From JAWLAT01 sp041395325 (lineage in GTDB: Bacteria; Pseudomonadota; Gammaproteobacteria; Xanthomonadales; SZUA-5): DNA of 64,000 nt. The stretch covers positions 62,001-126,000 of the forward strand of contig JAWLAT010000009.1 in assembly GCA_041395325.1 (NCBI GenBank), given 5' to 3'. A program made the translations under genes and the position numbers. The number at the start of each line of letters is the position of its first letter. Within the stretch, counting starts at the first letter, position 1. Below the pieces are notes generated by a model that had not been told where the DNA came from, did not search any database, and saw only the letters and a list, made by a program, of their open reading frames with translations. Shown here in pieces: positions 28,003 through 36,545 of this stretch.

Positions 28003-28031
28003 CTGGGCCCTGGGCCCTCAGCCCCGGGCCC
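28003..28031. repeat. GGGCCC-rich dispersed repeat, copy 4
   Basis: CTGGGCCCTGGGCCC-type sequence with CTCAG and CCCCGGGCCC, located between aceF and lpdA. It is a more GC-rich relative of the AGGG runs in other gaps and can form a small hairpin. Confidence 0.4.
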
Positions 28032-28038
28032 ACGATGC

Positions 28039-29646
28039 TCACAGCAGCAACCGCCGCACGTCGCTCAACTGCTGTGCCAGGAAGGCGGCAAAGCGTGCCG
28101 CTTCGGCGCCATCGATGACCCGATGGTCGTAGCTCAGCGACAAGGGCAGCAACAGGCGCGGCTGGAAGGACTGACCGTCCCACACCGGCTTGAGCGTGGA
28201 GCGGCAGACGCCGAGGATCGCCACTTCCGGGGCGTTGATGATCGGAGTGAACGAGCTCCCGCCGATGCCACCCAGCGAGGAGATCGAGAAGCAGCCACCG
28301 GACATGTCGTCGGGCTTGAGCTTCTTGTCGCGAGCCCGTGCACTGACTTCGCCCAGCTCGCGGGCCAGATCCAGCAGCGACTTGCGATCGCAGTCGCGCA
28401 GCACCGGCACGACCAGACCATCCGGTGTATCGACCGCGATACCGACATGGAAATACTTCTTCAGCACCAGGTTCTCGCCGGTTTCATCGAGCGAGGCATT
28501 GAAGCTGGGGAAGCGTTGCAGGGCCTTGACCACCGCCTTGATCAGGAACACCAGCGGCGTGATCTTGACGTCCTTCTGCTCGCTGCCGACCTGCTTGCGG
28601 AAGGCCTCCATCTCGGTGATGTCGGCTTCTTCCTGGTGGGTCACGTGCGGGATCATGGCCCAGTTGCGGGCCAGATTGGCGCCCGAGATCTTCTTGATCC
28701 GGCTCAGCGGCTGCTTGTCGATCTCACCAAAGCGGGAGAAGTCCACCTTCGGCCAGGGCAACAGGGACAGGCCGCCCGCTGCACCGCCAGCGGGCGCTCC
28801 GGCGGGACGCGCCAATGCCTGCTTGACGAAGCCGTTGACGTCTTCACGGACGATGCGCCCCTTGCGGCCGCTGCCGCGAACCTGGGACAGATCCACGCCC
28901 AACTCGCGCGCATAGCGACGGATGCCGGGCGAAGCGTGTGGCGGCAGGCCGCTGGGAACCGACGCCGCAGCCACACTGGGCGCAGGCGTGGCAGCCGCTG
29001 CGCTGGGCTGGGGCCTCGGGGTAGGGGCCGCCGTCTTGGGGGCGGTGTTCTCGCTGGCCGGAGCCGGCGCCGACTTGCCGCCGGACGATGTCCGAATTTT
29101 GGCCACGAGACTGCCTTCGGACAAGGTGTCGCCCACCTTGACCTGCAGTGACTCGATGGTTCCGGCGGCTGGCGCCGGCACTTCCATCGTGGCCTTGTCC
29201 GACTCCAGCGTAATCAGGCCCTGATCGACGCTGACGGTGTCACCGACCTGCACCAGCAGCTCGATCACCGGAATGTCCTTGAAGTCGCCAATGTCGGGCA
29301 CGCGAGCCTCGACCACTTCGGACGACCCTTCCTGCGTCGATGTGGCGGGCTTGGCCGCAGGCGCTTCCGGTTGGGGCGCGGCTGCTGCCGTGTCCTTGGC
29401 ACCGTCGCCGGCTTCGATCATCGCCACGACGGCGCCTTCGGAGACGTTGTCGCCGACCTTGACCTTGAGCTCGCGCACGATGCCAGCAAAGGGCGCCGGC
29501 ACTTCCATGGTGGCCTTGTCCGATTCCAGCGTGACCAGTCCCTGGTCGGCCTTCACCGTATCGCCCACCGCCACCAGAACCTCGATCACGGGGATGTCGG
29601 CGAAGTCGCCAATATCCGGAACCGTTGCCTCGCGTATGTCTGCCAC
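28039..29646 (-). CDS. aceF: Pyruvate dehydrogenase E2 (dihydrolipoamide acetyltransferase)
   Basis: Core of the pyruvate dehydrogenase complex; transfers acetyl groups from lipoate to CoA. It has 535 residues with two lipoyl domains (Lys44 and Lys151, each in ESDKATMEVP) joined by Ala/Pro linkers, a peripheral-subunit-binding domain (about 248-285; SPGIRRYARELGVDLSQVRGSG) and the catalytic domain with DHRVIDGAEAARF near the C-terminus. lpdA follows. aceE (E1) is not upstream within the window, which is unusual for this pair. Upstream lies a 367-bp stretch without a gene. Confidence 0.93.
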   Translation of the reverse strand: MADIREATVPDIGDFADIPVIEVLVAVGDTVKADQGLVTLESDKATMEVPAPFAGIVRELKVKVGDNVSEGAVVAMIEAGDGAKDTAAAAPQPEAPAAKPATSTQEGSSEVVEARVPDIGDFKDIPVIELLVQVGDTVSVDQGLITLESDKATMEVPAPAAGTIESLQVKVGDTLSEGSLVAKIRTSSGGKSAPAPASENTAPKTAAPTPRPQPSAAAATPAPSVAAASVPSGLPPHASPGIRRYARELGVDLSQVRGSGRKGRIVREDVNGFVKQALARPAGAPAGGAAGGLSLLPWPKVDFSRFGEIDKQPLSRIKKISGANLARNWAMIPHVTHQEEADITEMEAFRKQVGSEQKDVKITPLVFLIKAVVKALQRFPSFNASLDETGENLVLKKYFHVGIAVDTPDGLVVPVLRDCDRKSLLDLARELGEVSARARDKKLKPDDMSGGCFSISSLGGIGGSSFTPIINAPEVAILGVCRSTLKPVWDGQSFQPRLLLPLSLSYDHRVIDGAEAARFAAFLAQQLSDVRRLLL

Positions 29647-30013
29647 CGGACCTCCCGCTCCTGTGCTTGCGCAAGGGGAGCGATTGTCGCTGACGGGGAA
29701 GCAAAGGGCCAGTTCGGCGGTGTCGGCAGGTTACTGGCGCAGCTGGAACTTGAGCCGCGACGCATCGATGGCTCTGGTCCGCGACGTGCGATCGAAGGGC
29801 TGCAGTCGTTGATCACAGAGAGACGCTGCCTACAAGCATCCAGGCATCAGTCTGCCGCCGGTCGGCAGCTGGGAGTCCAATTGGGGCTCGTGCGGGCCTG
29901 GTTGGGCCAATGCGGCTTGCTGTGCGCCACGCTTGAGCCGGCAATCAGGGGCTTGCCCTTGTCCGTTGCGTGTTCGGGTGCTTCAGTCGCCTGGGAGGGA
30001 AATCGACAGACAT
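29647..30013. other. Intergenic region upstream of aceF
   Basis: A 367-bp stretch without a supportable gene; it should carry the aceF promoter, but none can be named with confidence. A small CTGCCG/CGGCAG hairpin occurs near 29860. Confidence 0.5.
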
Positions 30014-30051
30014 AAAAAAGCGGCGCGCTCCATCCGTGGAGACGCGCCGCT
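30014..30051 (-). terminator. Intrinsic terminator of the phasin gene
   Basis: On the minus strand, an AGCGGCGCG-CTCCA stem and its complement (a single-base bulge) are followed by T6. It is placed 84 bp after the phasin stop. Confidence 0.85.
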
Positions 30052-30056
30052 GGGGA

Positions 30057-30080
30057 ACCGGCCGGCTTTCGCCGGCCGGT
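30057..30080. terminator. Very GC-rich hairpin after the phasin gene
   Basis: Perfect 10-bp stem ACCGGCCGGC / GCCGGCCGGT with a TTTC loop, between the phasin stop and its T-run terminator. It probably contributes to 3'-end stability. Confidence 0.5.
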
Positions 30081-30134
30081 GCGGTCTACGCGGGAACCGA
30101 AGGGGAGGGACGGCGGCCGCGTAGGTCCGCAACC

Positions 30135-30512
30135 TTACTTGGCAGCCCGGGGAGCCTTGGCCTTGACCGCGCCGTTGGCGGTCTCGAAGTTGGCCTTGGC
30201 CAGCTCGCCCAGTGCCTCGTTGGTCTTGACGACGATGCCGAGGATTTCCTGGTTGGCGGCGTACAGCTTCTCGCCGGAATCCTTCGCCAGCGACAGGCTC
30301 TTCGGCCACAGGGTCTTCAGCGCTTCCGGATCGCGCGCTTCGGTAGCCAGACCGAACAATTCGGTGGTGGCGTTGACGCGATCTTCTATGGTCTTCAGCT
30401 GGACGTCGATGACCTTCTCCAGGCCTTCGACGGCGATGCCGTTGGCCTTCAGCATGGTCTCGGCAGCCTGCTTGCCGAAGGAAAGGAACTGGTGGCTGAC
30501 TTGCTCGAACAT
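30135..30512 (-). CDS. Phasin family protein
   Basis: A 125-residue helical protein starting MFEQVSHQFLSFGKQAAETML, typical of phasins that coat polyhydroxyalkanoate granules. The ATG at 30512 was chosen because similarity begins there; the frame upstream is non-coding. The C-terminus is Ala/Lys-rich (AKAPRAAK). No PHA synthase gene is in the window. Two near-identical palindromes lie 22-67 bp upstream and look like operators for a phasin repressor of the PhaR type. It has its own terminator, so it is monocistronic. Confidence 0.85.
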   Translation of the reverse strand: MFEQVSHQFLSFGKQAAETMLKANGIAVEGLEKVIDVQLKTIEDRVNATTELFGLATEARDPEALKTLWPKSLSLAKDSGEKLYAANQEILGIVVKTNEALGELAKANFETANGAVKAKAPRAAK

Positions 30513-30533
30513 GATGAACGCTCCTGATAGATC

Positions 30534-30579
30534 TATGTTGCGGTGCAGCATAAGGCAGATTTTGTTGCAGTGCAACATA
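30534..30579 (-). promoter_or_regulatory. Two palindromic operators upstream of phasin gene
   Basis: Copy 1 at 30534-30552 is TATGTTGC-GGT-GCAGCATA; copy 2 at 30561-30579 is TTTGTTGC-AGT-GCAACATA. Each is a 19-bp palindrome with 7 of 8 arm matches, and their centres are 27 bp apart. The TTGC-N3-GCAA/G core resembles the CTGC-N3/4-GCAG core reported for PhaR of Paracoccus. They overlap the expected promoter. Confidence 0.6.
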
Positions 30580-30800
30580 GACGTTTGTCGATGCCCCCAC
30601 AGCTGGCCGGCGATCGTCGGCCAGCGCGGGTCATACTGGCAGCGGCGGGCTGCAACACGATGACGACGCCGGCCGGGTCGGGCGGATTGCGCGGCTGCTG
30701 GGAGAACGTCCGGCGGCTGGCTTCGGCAAAGACGCGTGGTGACGCCCTGCAACTACTGGACGGAGCGCGCTGGCCGTGGGAACATATACGGCTCGACGAT

Positions 30801-30877
30801 GGCTATGTAGCTCAGCCGGTTAGAGCACAGCACTCATAATGCTGGGGTCGGTGGTTCGAGTCCACCCATAGCCACCA
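30801..30877 (+). tRNA. tRNA-Met (CAU), elongator
   Basis: A 77-nt cloverleaf: acceptor GGCTATG pairs with CATAGCC; D-arm AGCTCAGCCGGTTAGAGC; anticodon loop CTCATAA gives CAU; T-arm GGTTCGAGTCC; discriminator A and an encoded CCA. The sequence resembles E. coli elongator tRNA-Met rather than initiator tRNA or tRNA-Ile2. Confidence 0.96.
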
Positions 30878-31212
30878 TCGTCAGAGCGCCCCCGCTTTTC
30901 TGCGCGATGTCGACGTCAGTTCGACCCTCAAGGCGCAATCATTCACATCTTCAGCATCCCGTCGCGGCCGCCGTTTGCGCTTGGCTCTTGGGCGACTGCC
31001 TTTCGGCCTGGCGACCGACTCGCTGCCTCCGTTCACGCAGTCGCTCCTGGGCTGCCAGCGTCGACTCAGCGCAGAGGATCTCGAAGCTGAATACCTATGG
31101 TGCACTGCACCGTGACCGGCCCGGAAGCGGTCCGCTAGCATGATCTGGCTGATCCGGGGTCTTCCCGGCCGTTGCGCCGGGAACCGTTGGCCAGGCCCCC
31201 AGGGAGGACGAG
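30878..31212. other. Intergenic region between tRNA-Met and AraC-type regulator
   Basis: A 335-bp gap. No credible gene, no copy of the tandem 21-bp site found elsewhere in the island, and no strong terminator after the tRNA. Confidence 0.5.
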
Positions 31213-32277
31213 ATGCAGGGACAGATCTGGCAGGAATCGCGCGCACCCGCCATGCCGGAGGTGGTCAGCGTTGACAGCCTGCGAGGCTACCGCGAGCTGG
31301 TCCGCGAGCTCGGCGGCGACCCTGACCGGCTGCTCTCCGAGAGCACCATTGCGCCGGAGGTCGTCGATCGCAATAACGCAGTGATCGAATACCGCTCGCT
31401 GCTCGACTCGATGCGCCTGGCGGCCGAGACGCTGCAGTGCCCGGAATTTGGCTTGCGTCTGGCCCAACGGCAGGGCGGCAACCGGGGTATCGGTCCGATC
31501 GGCGTGGTGATGAAGAACTCGCGCACGCTGGGCCAGGCGATCGGCTATTGCGCCAAGAACATCCATGCCTACAGTCTGGCGACTCGTGTGCGCTTTGAAC
31601 CTGATCGTCGCAAGCATGAGCTGCTGGTCGGTCTGGAACTGCTGCTCAACACCCTGCCGGACAAGCGCCAGGCGGTTGAACACGCGCTGATGCTGGCCAG
31701 CCTCAACATGCGCGAGCTGACCGGAGCACGGGCGCGGGTTCGGCGCGTCCTGTTCACTCACGAGCCATTGTCGTCAGTGCGCAGTTACCGGCAGTTCTTT
31801 GGCTGCGAAGTGCGCTTCGGCCAGAAGGTCGATGGGCTGGTGCTGACCGAGGACGATCTGCTGTGCGAAGTGGTCGATCCGGATCCGCGTGTCTACGAGA
31901 TGGCGACGAGCTTCATCGACACCCGATTCCCGCACGCCGAAGCCTCGATCAATACCCGCGTGCGCGGCTTCATTCGGCAGTATCTGGGTACTCGCCACTG
32001 CACCCACGAGAACGTCGCGACCGAGTTCTGCATGCATCCGCGCACCCTGCAGCGGCGCTTGCGTGAAGAGGGCACCTCCTTCGAGAACATCAAGGACGAG
32101 ATTCGTCGCGAGCTGGCGCTGCGCTACATCCAGCTGGAGGAAATGCCGCTCAAGCGAGTCGCCGAAAAACTCGGTTACGCCGAGACCTCGGTGCTGTCGC
32201 GCAGTTGCCTGCGCTGGTTCTCCGCCAGTCCGCGCCAATTGCGGCAACAGCACAAGGCGCGCTCGCAGCCCAACTGA
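31213..32277 (+). CDS. AraC-family transcription regulator (arabinose-binding-like N-terminal domain)
   Basis: A 354-residue regulator. The N-terminal part (about 20-210) matches the PF12625-type sensor found in OruR-like proteins (CPEFGLRLAQRQ, GPIGVVMKNSRTLGQAIGY). The C-terminal part (about 250-345) holds two helix-turn-helix units (ENVATEFCMHPRTLQRRLREEG and LKRVAEKLGYAETSVLSRS). It stands at the head of the catabolic island, 233 bp before the first ligase gene, in whose leader a tandem 21-bp site is found. It is the best candidate for the protein that binds the six such sites in the island. The effector is unknown, probably a pathway acid or CoA ester. Confidence 0.88.
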   Translation: MQGQIWQESRAPAMPEVVSVDSLRGYRELVRELGGDPDRLLSESTIAPEVVDRNNAVIEYRSLLDSMRLAAETLQCPEFGLRLAQRQGGNRGIGPIGVVMKNSRTLGQAIGYCAKNIHAYSLATRVRFEPDRRKHELLVGLELLLNTLPDKRQAVEHALMLASLNMRELTGARARVRRVLFTHEPLSSVRSYRQFFGCEVRFGQKVDGLVLTEDDLLCEVVDPDPRVYEMATSFIDTRFPHAEASINTRVRGFIRQYLGTRHCTHENVATEFCMHPRTLQRRLREEGTSFENIKDEIRRELALRYIQLEEMPLKRVAEKLGYAETSVLSRSCLRWFSASPRQLRQQHKARSQPN

Positions 32278-32316
32278 TCGGCATCGAAGGCGACGCAGAG
32301 CTAAGCAGCGCTCTGG

Positions 32317-32354
32317 CGTCGCACCACGTGCAGGGACTGTCGCCCGGCATCAAG
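32317..32354 (+). promoter_or_regulatory. Tandem 21-bp regulator site 1 (ligase operon)
   Basis: Half-sites CGTCGC at 32317 and TGTCGC at 32338, exactly 21 bp apart; the second is followed by N8 and AAG. It points toward the acyl-CoA ligase, ending 156 bp before its ATG. Member of a six-copy set in the island. Confidence 0.6.
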
Positions 32355-32510
32355 ACGCGTTGACGACGCAGGATCGACCATCGATCGTGTATCTCCGTCA
32401 TGCCGGCCAATGTCTGCCGGCCAGCCGTCGTGTCAGGAGCCGTGGCCAGCAGCGTGCCCGCAACCATCGCCAGCAGCGCAAGCGACAGTCGGTCCCGACC
32501 GGCCGTCGGC

Positions 32511-34103
32511 ATGCATGACGCCGCCGCCGTGGCAGCGGCTTATCGCGATGGCTGGTGGGTTCGCCAGACGCTGGCCGATGCGGCCAGGGCGTGCCTGCAA
32601 CAGGACTCGGGTCGGATCGTCATCGTCGATGGCCAAACGCGCCTGGACATGGCGACACTGCATCAGCGCGCATCGGGCCTGGCGGCTGCCCTGCAGTCGC
32701 GATATCCGGTTGGCAGCGTCGTCTCCTTCATGTTGCCGAACTGGCACGAAGCGGCGGTCATTTACCTGGCCATCACGCTGGCCGGCATGGTGGCGCATCC
32801 GATCCTGCCGTCGATGCGGGTACGCGAGCTCGGCTACCAGCTACGCGATGTCCGCTCGCGCCTGATCTTCATTCCACGGCAGCACCGCAAACACGACTAC
32901 GTCGCGATGATGCGCCAGCTGGCGACCGTGCTGGACCGGCTGCCGCAGGTGGTGACCGTGCGCGGCGCCGAGCCGGGTCTGGTCGCGCTGGAGGAACTCA
33001 GCGAGACGCCGCAGGAACTGCCGACGCTGGACCCGGATGCCGTGCGACTGGTGCTGTACACCTCGGGCACCACGGGCGCCGCCAAGGCGGTGCGTCATAC
33101 GCACAACACCTTGCACGCGCTGCTGCGACAGATCGCGCAGCACTGGCGAGCCGACCCGGGGGACGCCTTTCTGGTGCCCTCGCCGATCAGCCACATCGGC
33201 GGATCGATCTATGCCTTCGAAGCGCCATTGCTCCTGGGTACCCGTGCCGTGCTGATGGAACGCTGGGATCCCCATGAGGCGCTGCAACTGGCACGCGACG
33301 AGCGGTGTACCCACATCTGTGGTGCCACGCCGTTCCTGCAGCAGCTGCTGCAGGCGGCCGAGCAGGCCGATGAGCACCTGCCGGCCCTGAAGCTGTTCGT
33401 CTGCGGCGGTGCGTCGGTACCGCCAGCGCTGATTCGCGCCGCGGCGGCGCACTTCTCGAACGCGGCCGTGACGCGCGTCTATGGTTCAAGCGAGGTGCCG
33501 GTGACCACGGTGGGTGTGCCAGATCGCGATCGCCTGGACCAGGCCGCTGACAGTGACGGCGAAGTCGGCATCGCCCAGGTCAGGCTGGCGCCTCAGCCCG
33601 GCTGCGCCGACGACGAAGGCGAAGTTCGGGTGCGTGGGCCGCAGATGTTCATCGGCTATCTGCATGACGCGGACACTCGCGCGGCCTTCGATGAAGACGG
33701 CTATTTCCGAACCGGTGATCTGGGCCGCTGGCAGGCCGAGCAGCTGTTGCAGATCTCCGGGCGCAGCAAGGACCTCATCATCCGCAACGGCGAGAACATT
33801 TCGCCGAAGGAGATCGAGGATCTGCTGGTCGAGCACCCTGACATTGCCGAAGTGGCGATCGTGGGCATTCCCGATCCGCGCACCGGCGAACGCGCCTGCG
33901 CCATCGTGGTGTCAAAGCGGCCATCCGCACTGGACGTGGCCGGGCTGGGCGACTACCTGCGTCAGCAGGGCGTGGCCGCCTTCAAGTTTCCCGAGACGCT
34001 GGAGATCTGGCCAAGCCTGCCGCGCAACGCCACCGGCAAGGTGCTCAAACATGTGATTCGCGCACGCCTGTGCGGATCGCCTGAACAGGAGGAAGGGGCT
34101 TGA
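32511..34103 (+). CDS. Acyl-CoA ligase (AMP-forming)
   Basis: Activates a carboxylic acid as its CoA thioester via an acyl-adenylate. It has 530 residues from the ATG at 32511, where family similarity begins (YRDGWWVRQTLADAA); an in-frame start at 32400 would add 37 residues without similarity. Motifs: P-loop YTSGTTGAAKAVRHTH, YGSSEVPVTT, YFRTGDLGRW, and the catalytic Lys in RNATGKVLKHV. It resembles cyclohexanecarboxylate/medium-chain acid ligases, but specificity is not predictable. First gene of an operon with the SDR (TTGA overlap) and an aldehyde dehydrogenase. Confidence 0.88.
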   Translation: MHDAAAVAAAYRDGWWVRQTLADAARACLQQDSGRIVIVDGQTRLDMATLHQRASGLAAALQSRYPVGSVVSFMLPNWHEAAVIYLAITLAGMVAHPILPSMRVRELGYQLRDVRSRLIFIPRQHRKHDYVAMMRQLATVLDRLPQVVTVRGAEPGLVALEELSETPQELPTLDPDAVRLVLYTSGTTGAAKAVRHTHNTLHALLRQIAQHWRADPGDAFLVPSPISHIGGSIYAFEAPLLLGTRAVLMERWDPHEALQLARDERCTHICGATPFLQQLLQAAEQADEHLPALKLFVCGGASVPPALIRAAAAHFSNAAVTRVYGSSEVPVTTVGVPDRDRLDQAADSDGEVGIAQVRLAPQPGCADDEGEVRVRGPQMFIGYLHDADTRAAFDEDGYFRTGDLGRWQAEQLLQISGRSKDLIIRNGENISPKEIEDLLVEHPDIAEVAIVGIPDPRTGERACAIVVSKRPSALDVAGLGDYLRQQGVAAFKFPETLEIWPSLPRNATGKVLKHVIRARLCGSPEQEEGA

Positions 34104-34912
34104 GCGAGCAACACAAGGTCGCTCCGGTGGCCGTGATCACCGGTGCCGGCAGCGGCATTGGACTGGGCTGTGCGGTGAAGCTGGCCCAGGCCGGTTGCCG
34201 GATCGTGGGTGTCGGGCGGAGCGCGGACAAGCTTGCTGCGATGGCCCAGGCCCTCGGCGATCCCGAGCGCGTGCTGGAGCTGGCGGTCGACATCACCGCC
34301 GACGACGGACCGCGCCGCATCGTCCAGGCTGCGGCTGAGCGTTGGGGCCGCATCGATTTCCTGATCAGCAACGCCGGGGTGGGTCGACCCAAGGCCGTGC
34401 ACGACACTGACGACGCGATGCTGGACAGCTTCCTGGACCTGATGCTGCCGGGCGCCGTTCCGTCTGGTGCGCGAGGCATTGCCGCATATGCCCCCGGGGT
34501 CGGCCGTGATCAATGTCACCTCGACCTACGGGGTACTCGGCGGCATCAATGGTGGCGCCTATGCGGCGGCAAGGCCGGCCTTAGCGGTCTGACCCGCCAT
34601 ATCGCCTGCCAGTACGGCGCGGCCGGCGTGCGTGCCAACGACGTCGCACCGGGCGTCATCCCCACCGAGATGACGCAAGGCCGGTTGCAGAACGAGATGG
34701 CGGTACGGTTGAACGAGGAAATGACGCCGCACATCCGCATGGGGACGGTCGACGATGTCGCCAGCACCGTCGCCTTTCTCTGCTCGCCCGGCGGCAGCTT
34801 CATCAACGGCCAGACCATCGTCGTCGACGGTGGTTGGACCACCACCAAGTATCTCTCCGAGTTTGCCCGCACGGCGGACTGGGTTGCCCGCGATCCAGCT
34901 GCCGGAGGCTGA
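34100..34912 (+). pseudogene. Short-chain dehydrogenase with two compensating frameshifts
   Basis: NAD(P)-dependent SDR homologue. The start is TTG at 34100 behind AGGAGGAAGGGG. The N-terminal TGAGSGIG and SNAGVG motifs and the C-terminal GGSFINGQTIVVDGG are in one frame. Between about 34446-34452 (one extra base) and about 34570 (one missing base) the family sequence lies in the neighbouring frame. That segment encodes VINVTSTYG and GGAYAAA, holding the catalytic Ser and Tyr (YxxxK). As written the product is full length (270 residues) but about 40 residues are scrambled and the active site is destroyed. Sequence error or real decay cannot be separated here. Confidence 0.8.
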
Positions 34913-34915
34913 GAC

Positions 34916-36361
34916 ATGCGTTCATTCGAGCACTGCTACATCGATGGAGAATGGGTCACCCCCACCGGTGGCCGAGCCCTGCCCCGGACCTGCCCGGTCT
35001 CCGAGGCCCCCAGTGGCCAGGTGCTGCTGGCCTCGGCAGCCGATGTCGATCGTGCCGTCGGCGCCGCCCGACGCGCCTTTGCCGAGATGTCCGGCGCCAG
35101 CCGCGAACAACGGTTGCAGTGGTTGCGTCGGCTGTCGGCGTTGTATGCCGAACGTAAGGCCGATCTATGCGCGGCCGTGGTGGCCGAACTGGGCTGCCCG
35201 ATGTGGTTGGCCGAACAGGCCCAGGTGCCGCTGCCGGGCACCCACATCGACGTGGCCATCGATGTGCTCGAGCGCTACGAGTTCGACCTGATCCATGGAT
35301 CCACGCTGATTCGCAAACAGCCGATCGGGGTCTGTGGGCTGATCACGCCGTGGAACTGGCCGGTCTCGCTGGCCATCACCAAGCTGGTGCCGGCGCTGGC
35401 TGCGGGTTGCAGCGTGGTCTGGAAGCCGTCGGAGTTCGCCCCCTGTTCGGCGCAGGTACTGGGTGAGATCTGGGCCGAACTGGGACTGCCCAAGGGCGCT
35501 TTCAACCTGCTCTTGGGCGAAGGCCGTGAGGTGGGTGGCGCCCTGAGCAGCCACCCCGATGTGGATCAGATCTCGATCACCGGTTCCACCCGGGCCGGTG
35601 TCGATGTGGCGCGGCAGGCGGCTGCCTCGGTCAAGCGCGTGCACCAGGAACTGGGCGGCAAGAGTCCGAACGTTGTGCTCGATGGTGCCGATCTGGCCAA
35701 GGTGGTGGAATCCGGCGTGCGCTACATGTTCATCAACAGCGGGCAGACCTGTTCGGCGCCGTCGCGGATGATCGTGCCGCGGGCGCGACTGGATGAGGTG
35801 CTGGCCATCGCCATGGCGGTCGCCGAATCGATCGAGGTGGGCCCGCCCGAGAGCGGCGCCTTCCTCGGCCCCTTGGTCAACGCGGCGCAATGGGGTCGGG
35901 TGCAGGACTACATCGCCAGCGGCATCGCCGAAGGGGCGCGCGTGGTTGTCGGTGGCCCGGGGCGACCGGAGGGTCTGACGCAGGGCTACTACGTGCGTCC
36001 GACGATCTTCGCCGACGTCACCTCGCAGATGCGCATCGTGCGGGAAGAGATTTTCGGTCCAGTGCTGTGCATACAGACCCACGAAGGCGTCGAGGACGCT
36101 GTGGCCCTGGCCAACGACACACCCTACGGCCTGGCCGCCTTCGTCCACGCCGCGAGCTTGAGTGAAGCGCGTGAGGTGGCGGTGCGCCTGCAGGCCGGCC
36201 AGGTTTGCCTGAATGGCGACATGGATCTGCTCGACCCCTATGCCCCCTTCGGCGGTCGCCGGCAGTCCGGCAACGGCCGCGAATGGGGTGCATTCGGACT
36301 GGAGTCCTTCCTCGAAGAAGTCGCCTACCTGGGCTACCAGCCGGATACGGCCGAGGCCTGA
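34916..36361 (+). CDS. NAD(P)-dependent aldehyde dehydrogenase
   Basis: Oxidises an aldehyde to a carboxylic acid. It has 481 residues. Motifs: ITPWNWPVSLA, SITGSTRAG (coenzyme fold), catalytic Glu in ELGGKSPN and nucleophile Cys in NSGQTCSAPSR. GGAG lies 6-9 bp before the ATG. It belongs to the operon with the ligase and SDR. If the nearby ThDP enzyme is a 2-hydroxyacyl-CoA lyase, this enzyme could oxidise the released aldehyde. A strong hairpin follows the stop. Confidence 0.9.
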   Translation: MRSFEHCYIDGEWVTPTGGRALPRTCPVSEAPSGQVLLASAADVDRAVGAARRAFAEMSGASREQRLQWLRRLSALYAERKADLCAAVVAELGCPMWLAEQAQVPLPGTHIDVAIDVLERYEFDLIHGSTLIRKQPIGVCGLITPWNWPVSLAITKLVPALAAGCSVVWKPSEFAPCSAQVLGEIWAELGLPKGAFNLLLGEGREVGGALSSHPDVDQISITGSTRAGVDVARQAAASVKRVHQELGGKSPNVVLDGADLAKVVESGVRYMFINSGQTCSAPSRMIVPRARLDEVLAIAMAVAESIEVGPPESGAFLGPLVNAAQWGRVQDYIASGIAEGARVVVGGPGRPEGLTQGYYVRPTIFADVTSQMRIVREEIFGPVLCIQTHEGVEDAVALANDTPYGLAAFVHAASLSEAREVAVRLQAGQVCLNGDMDLLDPYAPFGGRRQSGNGREWGAFGLESFLEEVAYLGYQPDTAEA

Positions 36362-36373
36362 GTCGAGACGGCT

Positions 36374-36397
36374 GCGGACCCGTCGCACCGGGTCCGC
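36374..36397 (+). terminator. Hairpin after aldehyde dehydrogenase
   Basis: Perfect 8-bp stem GCGGACCC / GGGTCCGC with an 8-nt loop, 12 bp after the stop codon. No T-run follows. It may partly terminate the operon before the ThDP enzyme gene. Confidence 0.45.
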
Positions 36398-36545
36398 GGT
36401 CGTCGTCCGACGTCAGTGCAGTGGACCCAGGCTGCACGGATACTGCAACCTGAGATCCGCGCGAGCCGACCTGGCCGGCCATTGAGGCAGCAGTCGGCAG
36501 TCCTGTAACGCGGACATCGACAAATCGCGCCGCAAGGAGCCCGCC

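Noticed and set aside
30801..30877. tRNA-Ile2 with a CAU anticodon modified by lysidine
   Set aside because: Acceptor stem and loops match elongator tRNA-Met of E. coli much better than tRNA-Ile2.
36374..36416. Seventh regulator site upstream of the ThDP enzyme (CGTCGC at 36381, CGTCGT at 36401)
   Set aside because: The spacing is 20 rather than 21 bp, no AAG follows at the right place, and the first half lies inside a perfect hairpin.
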